From NCBI RefSeq assembly GCF_007004655.1, contig NZ_ML660091.1:186001-250000 (forward strand): a stretch of DNA of 64,000 nt, in the 5' to 3' direction. This document shows positions 17,289 through 25,755 of this stretch, in pieces. Position 1 is the stretch's first letter. Every line of letters starts with the position of its first letter. Source of the stretch: Exilibacterium tricleocarpae (GTDB lineage: Bacteria; Pseudomonadota; Gammaproteobacteria; Pseudomonadales; Cellvibrionaceae). Under the pieces are notes generated by a model, which saw only the letters and a list, made by a program, of their open reading frames with translations, was not told where the DNA came from and did no database searches. The position numbers were made by a program, and so were the translations under genes.

Positions 17289-18707
17289 TCAGGCCTGGTG
17301 ATACCACCAGGGGTCCCAGGCCAGCTCGGTATTTTCCAGCAGCGCCTTGCGGCGCACAAAACGGCGCAGCGAAACCCGCCCCATGCGTGACCCTCCCATA
17401 CCCGACAGCTTGAAGGCCTGTTTTTCACCCTCGTGCATAACCGCTGTCAGCGTCGAGTCATTGATGCTGACGGCGCCGACCTGCAAGCGCGCCGCCACCG
17501 CCCGGGCCCGGGCCCGGTCACTGCTGAATACCGCCGCGGAGAGCCCGAAACGCGAGTCGTTGGCCAGACCTATACCCTCCTCCTCTTCGCCAAACGCCAT
17601 CACCGGTAAAATCGGTCCAAAGGTTTCCTCGGTCATTACCAGCATACTGTGGTCGACCCGGGTCAGTAATGTGGGCTGGCACCAGAGGCCACCGCCGATA
17701 TTTTCTATCCTGCCGCCGCAGACTACCTTGGCGCCCTTGGCGACGGCGTCGTCAAGGTGGGCCTGCAGTATCCCCGCCTGGCTGGCGGCAATCACCGGGG
17801 CCAGTTCACCGGCGGCAGGGTCGGTGCCGGTGCAAAAACGCAATGACGACAGGCGCTCAGCCAGGCTCTCGACCAACGTATTGAACAGCGGTGCCTGGAC
17901 GTAGACCCGCTCGATCGACTGGCACGCCTGGCCGGCATTACTCATGCTGCCCCACACCAGGGCCGCGCTGGTGCGCTCGACATCGGCATCGGCCAGCACC
18001 AGCGCCGGGTCTTTGCCGCCCAATTCCAAAAAGGCGGGAATAAACGCGCTTGCCGCCGCCTCAGCCACCTTGCGGCCGGTGGCCACACTGCCCGTAAAAC
18101 ACACCGTATCCACGGCGCCGATCAGGGCTTCGCCGGTAGCGCCGGCACCCGCTTCATAAGCCAGCACCGCGTCCAATTCCGGCACTGCCGCTATGGCCTG
18201 GCGCACCGGCTCGATAAAGCGCGGGGTTACTTCACTCGGTTTTATCACCACCGCGCTGCCCGCCAGCAGCGCCGGGATCGCATCGATTAAAGACAGCAGG
18301 AGCGGGAAATTCCAGGGACTGATAACACCGACCAGTGGATAGGCGACATCCTGGGCGGCGACCTGCAGAAACGGCACAGTGGTAGCTACCGGCGACTGCG
18401 GCGCCAGCCAGGGCGGTGCCCAGTCGCACCAGCGGTCGATGGCGCGGCAGACGCCGTCGAATTCCAGCAACGTTTCCCGCATGCGTCCGGTATCGCAAAA
18501 CAGCGCTGCGACAATCTCGTCTCGACGCGCCTGCAGCGCCGCCTTCCCGCGCTGCAACACCGCCGCCCGCGCCGGCGGCGTTGCCTCCGCCCATGCCGCC
18601 TGACCCCGGCGCAGGCGTTCGCAGGTAGCGGCTATGCGAGCCCCATCGGCGGGTTCAAACGTGTAATCCCGCTCGCCGGTGCGGGGGTTTCTCACCGTTT
18701 GGATCAT
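17289..18707 (-). CDS. NAD(P)-dependent aldehyde dehydrogenase
   Basis: The 472-aa protein is a complete ALDH: cofactor region GVISPWNFPLLLSL, VIKPSEVTPR, the general-base glutamate in FLELGGKDPALVL, and the nucleophile Cys in NAGQACQSIERVYV. ETFGPILPVMAF near the C-terminus is also typical. The overall pattern is like coniferyl/aromatic or aliphatic aldehyde dehydrogenases that make a free acid. Its ATG overlaps the stop of the nitrilase-like gene (ATGA), so the two are translationally coupled; the HMG-CoA-lyase gene lies just upstream. Substrate is unknown, but the operon suggests oxidation of an aldehyde to an acid for CoA activation. Confidence 0.93.
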   Translation of the reverse strand: MIQTVRNPRTGERDYTFEPADGARIAATCERLRRGQAAWAEATPPARAAVLQRGKAALQARRDEIVAALFCDTGRMRETLLEFDGVCRAIDRWCDWAPPWLAPQSPVATTVPFLQVAAQDVAYPLVGVISPWNFPLLLSLIDAIPALLAGSAVVIKPSEVTPRFIEPVRQAIAAVPELDAVLAYEAGAGATGEALIGAVDTVCFTGSVATGRKVAEAAASAFIPAFLELGGKDPALVLADADVERTSAALVWGSMSNAGQACQSIERVYVQAPLFNTLVESLAERLSSLRFCTGTDPAAGELAPVIAASQAGILQAHLDDAVAKGAKVVCGGRIENIGGGLWCQPTLLTRVDHSMLVMTEETFGPILPVMAFGEEEEGIGLANDSRFGLSAAVFSSDRARARAVAARLQVGAVSINDSTLTAVMHEGEKQAFKLSGMGGSRMGRVSLRRFVRRKALLENTELAWDPWWYHQA

Positions 18708-19807
18708 GCCTTAATCACTCCTGTCGCAATCAGTTTGGCGATGACCCGCCGCTGTGTCTCCATAAAATGAGAGCGCTCGGGTTTGATCGGCTCGCCGGCC
18801 GCGAGCATGTTGTTGGCCGGATAAATACTGCTCTCGGCGTAGGTCGAGGCGAACAGTTCCAGCCGCTGGCGCGCCAGCACATTGGCCATACCCGGCCGGC
18901 GCCGGGCCCAGCGCAGCGCCTCGAGTTCGATCTCGCCGTTGCCGCACATGGACTCGCCACCCGCCGCCTCCCCCAGCACACGACCGTGGGGATCGACCAC
19001 CTGCGAGTGGCCGTCGGTGGAGGCCCCCGGAAAGGCAATACCGGCGATACCGGCGCTGTTGGCAGACACCACATACACCATGTTTTCGTAGGCGCGGGCG
19101 CGCTTGGCAATATTCTTGGGCGTGGCGAGCGGGCTGCCCACTTCGCTGGAGCTGTGGCAGATAACCTCGGCACCGCGCAGGGCCAGCGCCCGGGTGATTT
19201 CCGGATAGAGAATCTCCTCGGAAGCCACCGCCGCCAGGCAACCGATCTCGGTATCGGCGACCGGAAACAAAGCCTCGGCGCCGTAGATATCCAGGTAGCG
19301 ATCCAGCACATCGTGGGGCGTCGGGGCAAACATGGACACCAGGCGCCGGTAGCGCAGTATGACGTCGCCGCCGGGATTGAGAATAAAGCTGGTCTGGAAA
19401 TAGAGATCGGGAAAATGCCGGTCGAGTTCGTAGGCATTACCGCACAGGTAAAGCGCATTGTCCTGGGCGATACGGCCCAGGGCGTCATACTCCGGGCCGT
19501 CCATATCCAGGCAGGCTTTTGCCGACCAGCCCTCGATACTTTCACCCATGGGAAAGCCGGTGAGGAAATATTCCGGCAATACCACCAGCCGGGTATCGGT
19601 GCCGTTGAAGGCCGTGATAAAACCCTTGCTGCCGCTGATCAGTTGCGCCAGGTGCGCAATCGTGGTCGCCATCCGCTTGCGCGCCTCGGCGCGGGAATTG
19701 AGGCGATTGACCGCCTGGCACGTGGTCTGTAAAGCGAGGGCGGTATAGGTTGGCGGGGCCTGGGTTGACGCGCCGGGTGTAGACTGGACAGACGTGGTTA
19801 CGGGCAT
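18704..19807 (-). CDS. Carbon-nitrogen hydrolase (nitrilase) superfamily protein with altered catalytic triad
   Basis: I chose the ATG at 19807 (MPVTTSVQ), with GAGGAGCG upstream, over a TTG at 19822; this gives 367 aa. The fold is nitrilase-like: Glu79 in LVVLPEYFLTGFPMG, GGDVILRYRRLVSMF, and AAVASEEILYPEITRALALRGAEV. Aligned on the conserved 'FPE' motif, the catalytic Cys position is Ser186 and the Lys position is Arg145; only the Glu is kept. Normal nitrile or amide hydrolysis through a thioester is therefore doubtful. The gene is coupled to ALDH downstream (4-nt overlap) and lies 24 nt after the HMG-CoA-lyase gene. It may be a pseudoenzyme, a binding subunit, or a Ser-variant hydrolase. 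Confidence 0.82.
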   Translation of the reverse strand: MPVTTSVQSTPGASTQAPPTYTALALQTTCQAVNRLNSRAEARKRMATTIAHLAQLISGSKGFITAFNGTDTRLVVLPEYFLTGFPMGESIEGWSAKACLDMDGPEYDALGRIAQDNALYLCGNAYELDRHFPDLYFQTSFILNPGGDVILRYRRLVSMFAPTPHDVLDRYLDIYGAEALFPVADTEIGCLAAVASEEILYPEITRALALRGAEVICHSSSEVGSPLATPKNIAKRARAYENMVYVVSANSAGIAGIAFPGASTDGHSQVVDPHGRVLGEAAGGESMCGNGEIELEALRWARRRPGMANVLARQRLELFASTYAESSIYPANNMLAAGEPIKPERSHFMETQRRVIAKLIATGVIKA

Positions 19808-19831
19808 GGTTGCGCTCCTCAAACAAGCGGA

Positions 19832-20767
19832 TCAGGCATTCGCAGGGGCGAAGGTTTTGGGCAGGCCGGCATCCGGCGTAAAACCGTATAGCGGCACCTC
19901 CGGCAACGCCTCGGCCAGTACCCGCCGGGCCGCCAGCAGCGCCTCGAAATCGATGCCGGTTCTCAGACCCATGGCCTCCAGCAGAAACACCAGGTCCTCG
20001 GTGACGATATTGCCGCTGGCACCCGGCGCCGTGGGACAGCCGCCGATACCACCCATGGAGGCATCCACCGTGGTGAGACCGACATCTACCGCCGCCAGTG
20101 CGTTGGCCAGGCCCTGGCCGCGGGTATTGTGCAGGTGGATACCGGTGAGACGTTCGCGCCCTACTGCCGCCCAAACCTTGCGGGTCAGGCGCTTTACCTG
20201 TACCGGGTTGGCGTAGCCGGTGGTATCCGACAGTCCCACCTCATCGCAACCGGCCGCCATCAGTGCTTCCGCCAGCTCCACCACCCGGGACTCAGGTACC
20301 TCCCCTTCGAGGGTGCAACCGAACGCGGTGGAGAGGCTGCCCTCAAACTTCGGGCGTCGGGTTGGCGGCAGTGTCCCAATCAATTCGGCAATACGCCTGG
20401 CTTCCTCCAGCATCTGGGCGTGGGTGCGGTTGACATTGCGCAGGCTGTGCGTTTCGCTGACCGACAGTGGCAGGGTAATCTTATCGGCACCGGCTTTGAC
20501 AGCGTTTTCTGCGCCGCGCAGATTGGGCACCAACACGGCCACCTTCGGCCCTGCCAATACGCGGGTGTGGGCCACCAGTTCGGCGGTATCGGCCAGTTGC
20601 GGCAGCAATCTGGCGGGCACGAAGGAGCCCACTTCGATCTCGGGAATGCCTGCCGCGGCCAGGGCGCTGAGCCATGTTTTCTTAGCCGCGGTCGGCATGA
20701 TGGGTGCAATACTCTGCAAACCGTCCCGTGGCGCCACCTCGCTGATTTCAATATCTATCTCTGCCAT
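19832..20767 (-). CDS. HMG-CoA lyase family protein (acyl-CoA retro-aldol lyase)
   Basis: The 311-aa DRE-TIM barrel protein has EVAPRDGLQSI (metal Asp and catalytic Arg), GIHLHNTRGQGLANALAAVD (metal His pair), and GIGGCPTAPGASGN with the active-site loop Cys244. These match hydroxymethylglutaryl-CoA lyase, which cleaves HMG-CoA to acetoacetate and acetyl-CoA. Without the other leucine-degradation genes, and next to LeuCD-type and CoA-transferase genes, it may cleave a related 3-hydroxy-3-methyl or citramalyl-type CoA ester. It is the first gene of a three-gene minus-strand operon. A direct repeat TAACCCGACTTCC (20769-20781 and 20793-20805) flanks its ribosome-binding region. Confidence 0.9.
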   Translation of the reverse strand: MAEIDIEISEVAPRDGLQSIAPIMPTAAKKTWLSALAAAGIPEIEVGSFVPARLLPQLADTAELVAHTRVLAGPKVAVLVPNLRGAENAVKAGADKITLPLSVSETHSLRNVNRTHAQMLEEARRIAELIGTLPPTRRPKFEGSLSTAFGCTLEGEVPESRVVELAEALMAAGCDEVGLSDTTGYANPVQVKRLTRKVWAAVGRERLTGIHLHNTRGQGLANALAAVDVGLTTVDASMGGIGGCPTAPGASGNIVTEDLVFLLEAMGLRTGIDFEALLAARRVLAEALPEVPLYGFTPDAGLPKTFAPANA

Positions 20768-20905
20768 TTAACCCGACTTCCCATCTGATTTCTAACCCGA
20801 CTTCCAGGTAAATTCTCACCCGTTCACTCAACCGCCATCTGACTTGAATAGTACTCAAGGCAAATAACTCCAAATCGCCATGGTGGCGGTCGAAGTCCCT
20901 CTCGC

Positions 20906-20959
20906 GGTGGCACAGTGCGGGGACATAACTTCAGTTGTGTCCCCCTGGAATGGTGCCAC
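20906..20959. repeat. Nested hairpin in divergent intergenic region
   Basis: Outer arms GTGGCAC (20907-20913) and GTGCCAC (20953-20959) enclose an inner stem GGGGACA (20919-20925) / TGTCCCC (20938-20944). It lies in the 457-bp region 20768-21224 between the HMG-CoA-lyase and CoA-transferase genes, which otherwise holds only the operator at 21074 and a 13-bp direct repeat. Its role is unknown. Confidence 0.5.
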
Positions 20960-21073
20960 TTCGTTTCTTCGAGCCCCTCTCTGAGTTCACTCCCTCAACA
21001 ACCACATACCGCATCAACCAACCCCCACTTCTCATCCAGTCGCCACAGATGCATTTTACAATTTAAACCTATT

Positions 21074-21089
21074 GATATATTGTTATATC
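21074..21089. promoter_or_regulatory. Putative operator GATATA-N4-TATATC
   Basis: This 16-bp perfect palindrome (arms GATATA/TATATC, spacer TTGT) lies 136 nt before the CoA-transferase start and 307 nt from the divergent HMG-CoA-lyase start. It matches the spacing and half-sites of the sites at 9547, 24576, 24732 and 37646. Confidence 0.58.
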
Positions 21090-21224
21090 ATAAATTCAAG
21101 AAAGCGCACAGCCAAACCTGAAAGACGTGGCAACCGGCGCCCCGAATATCGGGGGCCTATAGGATTTGGCTAGAGACAGGGCGCGCGCGACAAGGATACA
21201 GTAAGGCACGGTGACAGAGGCATT

Positions 21225-22415
21225 ATGACAGACACACAGACGCTCCCCCTGGACGGCATTGAGGTCGTGGAATTCACTCATATGGTCATGGGGCCAACCG
21301 CCGGCGTGATCCTGGCGGACCTGGGCGCCAGGGTCATCAAAGTGGAGCCGCTCCGCGGTGACAACACCCGGCGCCTGCAGGGCTCCGGTGCCGGCTACTT
21401 CGCCATGTACAACCGCAACAAGCAGAGCCTCTGTATCGACCTGAAGTCCGAGACCGGCCACCGTATCGCCCGCGAATTGGCGGCGAAGGCGGATATCCTG
21501 ATCGAAAATTTCCGCCCCGATGCCATGGCCAAGCTGGGTCTCGGCTATGCCGAGCTGGCGGCGCTCAACCCCGGTTTGATTTACTGTTCCCTGAAAGGGT
21601 TTCTCAGCGGTCCCTACGAACACCGCACCGCCCTCGATGAAGTGACGCAAATGATGGGCGGCCTGGCGTATATGACCGGCCTGCCCGAGCGGCCTATGCG
21701 CGCCGGTTCCTCAGTTATCGACATTACCGGCGGTATGTTCGGGGTCATCGGTATCCTGGCGGCACTGCAGGAGCGCCACCGCACCGGACGCGGCCGCCAG
21801 GTGACCAGTTCGCTCTACGAGACCACCGCCTTTATGGTGGGCCAGCATATGGCGCAGCAGGCGGTCACCGGCACGCCGCCGCCGCCCATGTCGGTGCGCA
21901 GCTCCGCCTGGGCAATCTACGATATCTTCCACTGCGCCGATGGCGAGCAGGTGTTTGTCGGTGTGGTCAGCGATACCCAGTGGCGGCTGTTCTGCAGCGC
22001 GTTCGAACTCGACGACTTCGCCGCCGATGCCAGTCTCGCCACCAACAACGGCCGCGTCGCCCGGCGCGAACATATTCTGCCGGTGATCAGTGAGCTGTTT
22101 GCCCGCCTGCCCAAGGCCGAGCTGATGGCGAAACTGGATCGCAGCGGTCTGCCCTTCGCACCTATCAACAAACCGGCCGATCTGTTTACCGATCCCCACC
22201 TCAACCACGGCGACGGCCTGCTGCCGGTAACACTGCCCGGCGGCGAGCAGACCAAACTGCCGGCCCTGCCGCTGGAAGTGGATGGGCAGCGCTTCGGCCT
22301 GCGGCGCGATTTACCCGGCGCCGGGCAAGACTCGCGTGAAGCGCTGGCGGCACTGGGCTATGAGACAACCGATATCGATCAACTGGTGCGCGACGGTATC
22401 GTGCACGCTTTATAA
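21225..22415 (+). CDS. CaiB/BaiF family (class III) CoA-transferase, second paralogue
   Basis: The 396-aa full-length class III CoA-transferase begins with DGIEVVEFTHMVMGPTAGVI and has DLGARVIKVEPLRGD, the basic motif MYNRNKQSLCIDLKSE and ENFRPDAMAKLGLGYAEL. GSSVIDITGGMFGVIGILAAL carries the candidate aspartyl-CoA residue. It is monocistronic and ends at a strong terminator. It lies between the HMG-CoA-lyase operon and the leuCD-like operon and shares a control region with the former, suggesting it makes the CoA ester of the hydroxy-dicarboxylate that the lyase then cleaves. It is clearly divergent from the copy at 6298, so the two probably act on different acids. Confidence 0.92.
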   Translation: MTDTQTLPLDGIEVVEFTHMVMGPTAGVILADLGARVIKVEPLRGDNTRRLQGSGAGYFAMYNRNKQSLCIDLKSETGHRIARELAAKADILIENFRPDAMAKLGLGYAELAALNPGLIYCSLKGFLSGPYEHRTALDEVTQMMGGLAYMTGLPERPMRAGSSVIDITGGMFGVIGILAALQERHRTGRGRQVTSSLYETTAFMVGQHMAQQAVTGTPPPPMSVRSSAWAIYDIFHCADGEQVFVGVVSDTQWRLFCSAFELDDFAADASLATNNGRVARREHILPVISELFARLPKAELMAKLDRSGLPFAPINKPADLFTDPHLNHGDGLLPVTLPGGEQTKLPALPLEVDGQRFGLRRDLPGAGQDSREALAALGYETTDIDQLVRDGIVHAL

Positions 22416-22438
22416 AAACTGTTTTCCGACTGCTTACC

Positions 22439-22463
22439 GCGGGCTTTGCGCCCGCTTTTTTTT
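22439..22463 (+). terminator. Rho-independent terminator after the CoA-transferase gene
   Basis: GCGGGC-TTTGC-GCCCGC is followed by eight T residues, starting 23 nt after the stop at 22415. It separates this transcript from the convergent leuD-like gene. Confidence 0.9.
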
Positions 22464-22471
22464 GCCGCTGT

Positions 22472-23098
22472 TCAAGTCTCGATAACCAACCACGGCCGGC
22501 GCCGTCGATACCGCGTTTCGAAAGCCGCGATCTGCTCGCGCTGCTGCCAGGTCACGGCGATCGGATCGAGCCCCTCCAATAACATCGCCTGCGGAGCCGG
22601 CTCTATGGTGAATCGGTGGCTGGTGCCGCCTGGAGTCAGCACCAGGGTCTGTTGCAGGTCGATAGTCAGCGGCCGGCACCGGGGATCGACCGTCACCTCG
22701 GCTGCCAGTTCTTTGATCGCGGCCTCCGGCAGCACGATGGGCAGCAGGCCGTTGCGCACGCAGTTGCCGTAAAAGATCGCGCCGAACCCGGCGGCGATAA
22801 TCGCGCGAATGCCGTACTCTTTCAGCGCCCAGACCGCGTGCTCGCGGGAGGAGCCGCAGCCGAAGTTGGCACCGGACAACAAAATGCTGGCGCCGCTGTA
22901 CTCCGGTCGGTTCAGGACAAAGTCGGGCTGCGGTTGCCGCCCGCCCGGTTCGGTATAGCGCCAACCGGCAAACAGTCCCTCCCCCAACCCGTGCTTGGAA
23001 ACCCGTTTCATTTCCCGGGAGGGGATAATGGCATCGGTGTCGATATTGATCCGCAGCAAGGGTGCGGCGATGCCGGTGTGGCGAGTAAATTTTCTCAT
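22472..23098 (-). CDS. LeuD-type small subunit of an aconitase-family hydro-lyase
   Basis: The 208-aa swivel-domain subunit matches 3-isopropylmalate dehydratase small chains: INIDTDAIIPSREMKRVSKHGLGEGLFAGWRY, ILLSGANFGCGSSREHAVWALKEYGIRAIIAAGFGAIFYGNCVRNGLLPI (split here only by motif, spanning about residues 70-120). It overlaps the large-subunit gene by the ATGA junction. LeuCD isomerises 2- and 3-isopropylmalate, but relatives hydrate citraconate, maleate or dimethylmaleate. No leuA or leuB is nearby, and the neighbours are CoA-transferase and acyl-CoA lyase genes, so a catabolic hydro-lyase is more likely than leucine synthesis. Confidence 0.85.
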   Translation of the reverse strand: MRKFTRHTGIAAPLLRINIDTDAIIPSREMKRVSKHGLGEGLFAGWRYTEPGGRQPQPDFVLNRPEYSGASILLSGANFGCGSSREHAVWALKEYGIRAIIAAGFGAIFYGNCVRNGLLPIVLPEAAIKELAAEVTVDPRCRPLTIDLQQTLVLTPGGTSHRFTIEPAPQAMLLEGLDPIAVTWQQREQIAAFETRYRRRRPWLVIET

Positions 23099-24501
23099 GC
23101 CGCAAACTCCCGCACATCGGCGATGCGGCCGGCCACTGCCGAAGCCGCCACCGTGGTGGGGCTGGCCAGGTGCGTGCGCGTCTCGGGTCCCTGGCGGCTT
23201 TCGAAGTTGCGATTGGTGCTGCTGATGACGCGCTCGCGGTAACCAAAGCTCTCACCGCCGGCATAGAAACACATGGAACATCCCGACTCGCGCCATTCGA
23301 ACCCGGCATCGGTAAACACCCGGTCCAGCCCCTCGGCCTCGGCGGCGCGTTTCACCTGGGAGGACCCCGGCACACAGATCGCTTTCACCCCGGCGGCCAC
23401 CCGACGCCCGCGCAAGACGGCAGCCGCAGCGCGCAGATCGCTGAGACGACTGTTGGTACAGGAGCCGATAAATGCCGCATCGATAGGGATATCCGTCAAC
23501 CGGGTCCCCGGCTGCAAATCCATATAAACCAGCGCCCGCTGTGCGGACTTCGCCGCCTGGCTGTCACCGGTGGTGGCGGGAGCCGGTACCACGCCGTTGA
23601 CGGGACAGGCCTGCTGGGGACTGGTGCCCCAGGTCACCGTAGGGGCAACGCCAGTGCAGTCGATCGTGATCTCCCGATCAAAACGGGCATCGGCATCGCT
23701 GCGCAGTGTGCGCCAGTGCGCCAACGCCTGTTCCCAGGCCGCGCCGCGGGGCGCATAGGGCCGGCCTTGCAGAAAGCGAAAGGTTTTTTCATCCGGTGCC
23801 ACCAGCCCGGTAAATGCGGAAAACTCCACCGCCATATTGCACAGTGTCAGCCGGGCTTCGATATCCAGCGCCGTCACGGCGGCACCGGCAAACTCGATGG
23901 CATAGCCGGCGCCGCCGGCCGCAGAGTGGCTCGCAATCAAATGCAGAATCAAATCTTTGGCGCCGACACCGAACCCGACTTCACCTTCGAAGGTGACCCG
24001 CATAGTGCGGGGACGGTTGATCAGCAGCGTCTTGGTGGCCAGCGCGTGCTCCGCCTCGCTGGAGCCGATACCCCAGGCCAGCGCGCCCAGTGCCCCCTGC
24101 GAACAGGTGTGGCTGTCGGGACAAACCAGTGTGCACCCGGGCTGCACTATGCCCTGTTCCGGCGACACCACATGGACGATACCCTGGCGGGGGTCGTGGA
24201 TATCAAAGAGATTGATCCCCGCGGCATGGCTGCTGTTGCGGGTGGTTTGAATAAAAGCCTCGCCGCCGGGCATCCGGGTGCGGTCGCCGCGACCGGGAAA
24301 GGTATCCACGATATGGTCCATAGTACAAAACACCTGCTCCGGACAATGCACCGAACGGCCCTCCTCCGCCAGGCTTTGCAGGGCAATGGCGCCGGTGCGT
24401 TCGTGCAGAAACACGCGATCGATATAAAGCAGCCCGGCATCGCCCGGCGCCGCCTCGATCAGGTGGTCATCCCAGATTTTCTCGAACAAGGTCTTGCCCA
24501 T
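23095..24501 (-). CDS. LeuC-type large subunit of an aconitase-family hydro-lyase
   Basis: This 468-aa protein is full length for LeuC and keeps the three [4Fe-4S] ligands: Cys348 in IGSCTNSRLSDL and Cys408/Cys411 in ESGCSMCFYAGG. VCPDSHTCSQGALGALAWGIGSSEAEH is the substrate region. The N-terminal MGKTLFEKIWDDHLI is LeuC-like, but the middle is divergent from biosynthetic enzymes. It is followed by the small subunit with a 4-nt overlap. Its promoter region holds one 16-bp operator 75 nt upstream (24576) and another further on (24732). It probably hydrates a branched unsaturated dicarboxylate to a malate derivative (inferred from neighbours). Confidence 0.88.
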   Translation of the reverse strand: MGKTLFEKIWDDHLIEAAPGDAGLLYIDRVFLHERTGAIALQSLAEEGRSVHCPEQVFCTMDHIVDTFPGRGDRTRMPGGEAFIQTTRNSSHAAGINLFDIHDPRQGIVHVVSPEQGIVQPGCTLVCPDSHTCSQGALGALAWGIGSSEAEHALATKTLLINRPRTMRVTFEGEVGFGVGAKDLILHLIASHSAAGGAGYAIEFAGAAVTALDIEARLTLCNMAVEFSAFTGLVAPDEKTFRFLQGRPYAPRGAAWEQALAHWRTLRSDADARFDREITIDCTGVAPTVTWGTSPQQACPVNGVVPAPATTGDSQAAKSAQRALVYMDLQPGTRLTDIPIDAAFIGSCTNSRLSDLRAAAAVLRGRRVAAGVKAICVPGSSQVKRAAEAEGLDRVFTDAGFEWRESGCSMCFYAGGESFGYRERVISSTNRNFESRQGPETRTHLASPTTVAASAVAGRIADVREFAA

Positions 24502-24575
24502 GGTTGCGGCTGGTCTCCTTCACAATCACTGTCGGCGCTGTATTTGAGGCACATAGTATTTAAAGTGCCATTTTT

Positions 24576-24591
24576 GATATATATACATATC
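24576..24591. promoter_or_regulatory. Putative operator GATATA-N4-CATATC
   Basis: This 16-bp site differs from the consensus by one base in the right arm. It lies 75 nt upstream of the leuC-like start in the 280-bp divergent region 24502-24781, which contains no gene and is markedly AT-rich. Confidence 0.52.
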
Positions 24592-24731
24592 ATTATATTT
24601 TAGTATTTTATAAGAGTAGAGTCTTTATTCATAAAATTGGCCCGGCAACTTACTTTTACCTGCCCTGTTAGTAATTGGACCTCGGCTGCGGATGAAATCG
24701 CTCTGAGAAAATATTGGATTTATGAATTATT

Positions 24732-24747
24732 GATATAGTATTATAAC
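24732..24747. promoter_or_regulatory. Putative operator GATATA-N4-TATAAC
   Basis: The site lies 35 nt before the ATG of the VOC gene at 24782, a distance similar to the one before the 9596 gene. With the 24576 site it gives two copies in one divergent promoter region, one near each start. Confidence 0.55.
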
Positions 24748-24781
24748 TTTTAAATTTAAAAGCCTTAACAATTAACCATCC

Positions 24782-25690
24782 ATGAGCGAAACGAGTCCGA
24801 GTCTGACTGCCCTGATGGGCACACTCGTCACCGACCGCGGCAGTGAAACAGTTGCCAGCTACACCGATCACCTGGGGCAACAGGTCGGGCACCGGGGTGT
24901 TCTGAGTCATGAATTGGCGGCAGTTTGGGGGGCTCCGGCACTGGCGGGGTGTCGCTACTGGGTGTTGGAAAACCGGGTGGGTAAACCCTGGTTGCGAATT
25001 ATCGAAGATCCGGAGTGCCCGCCGCCGCAGCCGTTGCGTCACACGGGTTGGCTGGCGCTGGAAGTCTGTGTGACTGACGTCGACACACTGGGGCAGAAAT
25101 TACGGGTGGCGCCGTTTTCGATTATCGGACCGCCGGCAAACCTGGATGTGAGCGATAATATCCGCGCCATGCAGGTGGCCGGCCTGGCCGGCGAGGTGCT
25201 CTACCTCACTGAGATCAACGGTGAAGCGCCGCCGTTCCGGTTGCCCCGGGCCCGCTGCCCGGTCGACAGTCTGTTTATTCCGGTACTGTGCTGCCACGAG
25301 CGCCATCGGGCGCTGGCGGAGTATGAAGCCATCGCCGATAACCGGGGGCTGTGCTTCGAAACCAAGATTACCGTCGTCAATCGCGCCTATGGTTACCCGG
25401 TCGATAAACGCCATCCGGTCGCAACTCTACAACTGGCCGGAGACACTTTGATCGAAATCGACCAACTCGCCGCGGCTACCCCCGCCCTGCCCCGTCCCGG
25501 CCACCTGCCGGCGGGCATTGCCATGGTCAGCTTCAGTGTGCGCAACCTGGACGATGTGCCGGGGCTGGCGGACACACCATCGGTGCAATTCGATCCGCCC
25601 TATGGTGGCGCGCGAACGGTCTGTCTGCGCGGTGCGGCCGGGGAAGTGATTGAGTTGATTGAAAGCGCCACCTGGCAAGACACCGCATAA
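24782..25690 (+). CDS. VOC family protein, two-module
   Basis: The 302-aa protein appears to have two VOC repeats. The first (about 15-145) has YTDHLGQQVGHRGVL, WLALEVCVTDVDTLGQKL and GEVLYLTEING. The second (about 155-295) opens with VDSLFIPVLCCHERHRALAEYEAIADN and ends AAGEVIELIESAT. Extradiol dioxygenases and glyoxalase-like lyases use this fold, but the complete 2-His-1-Glu set of a dioxygenase is not obvious. No good ribosome-binding site precedes the ATG. A putative operator is 35 nt upstream. It is followed after 65 nt by the DUF1838-like gene in the same direction. Confidence 0.8.
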   Translation: MSETSPSLTALMGTLVTDRGSETVASYTDHLGQQVGHRGVLSHELAAVWGAPALAGCRYWVLENRVGKPWLRIIEDPECPPPQPLRHTGWLALEVCVTDVDTLGQKLRVAPFSIIGPPANLDVSDNIRAMQVAGLAGEVLYLTEINGEAPPFRLPRARCPVDSLFIPVLCCHERHRALAEYEAIADNRGLCFETKITVVNRAYGYPVDKRHPVATLQLAGDTLIEIDQLAAATPALPRPGHLPAGIAMVSFSVRNLDDVPGLADTPSVQFDPPYGGARTVCLRGAAGEVIELIESATWQDTA

Positions 25691-25755
25691 CAGAGAACCG
25701 TGTAACAAATAAAGAGCCGTCTAACGAAATCCCACAAAACTGCTGGAGATGAAAC

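Noticed and set aside
22472-24501. LeuCD as the leucine biosynthesis operon
   Set aside because: No leuA or leuB is adjacent, the large subunit is divergent, and the neighbours are catabolic. The enzyme class is kept, but the pathway assignment is not.
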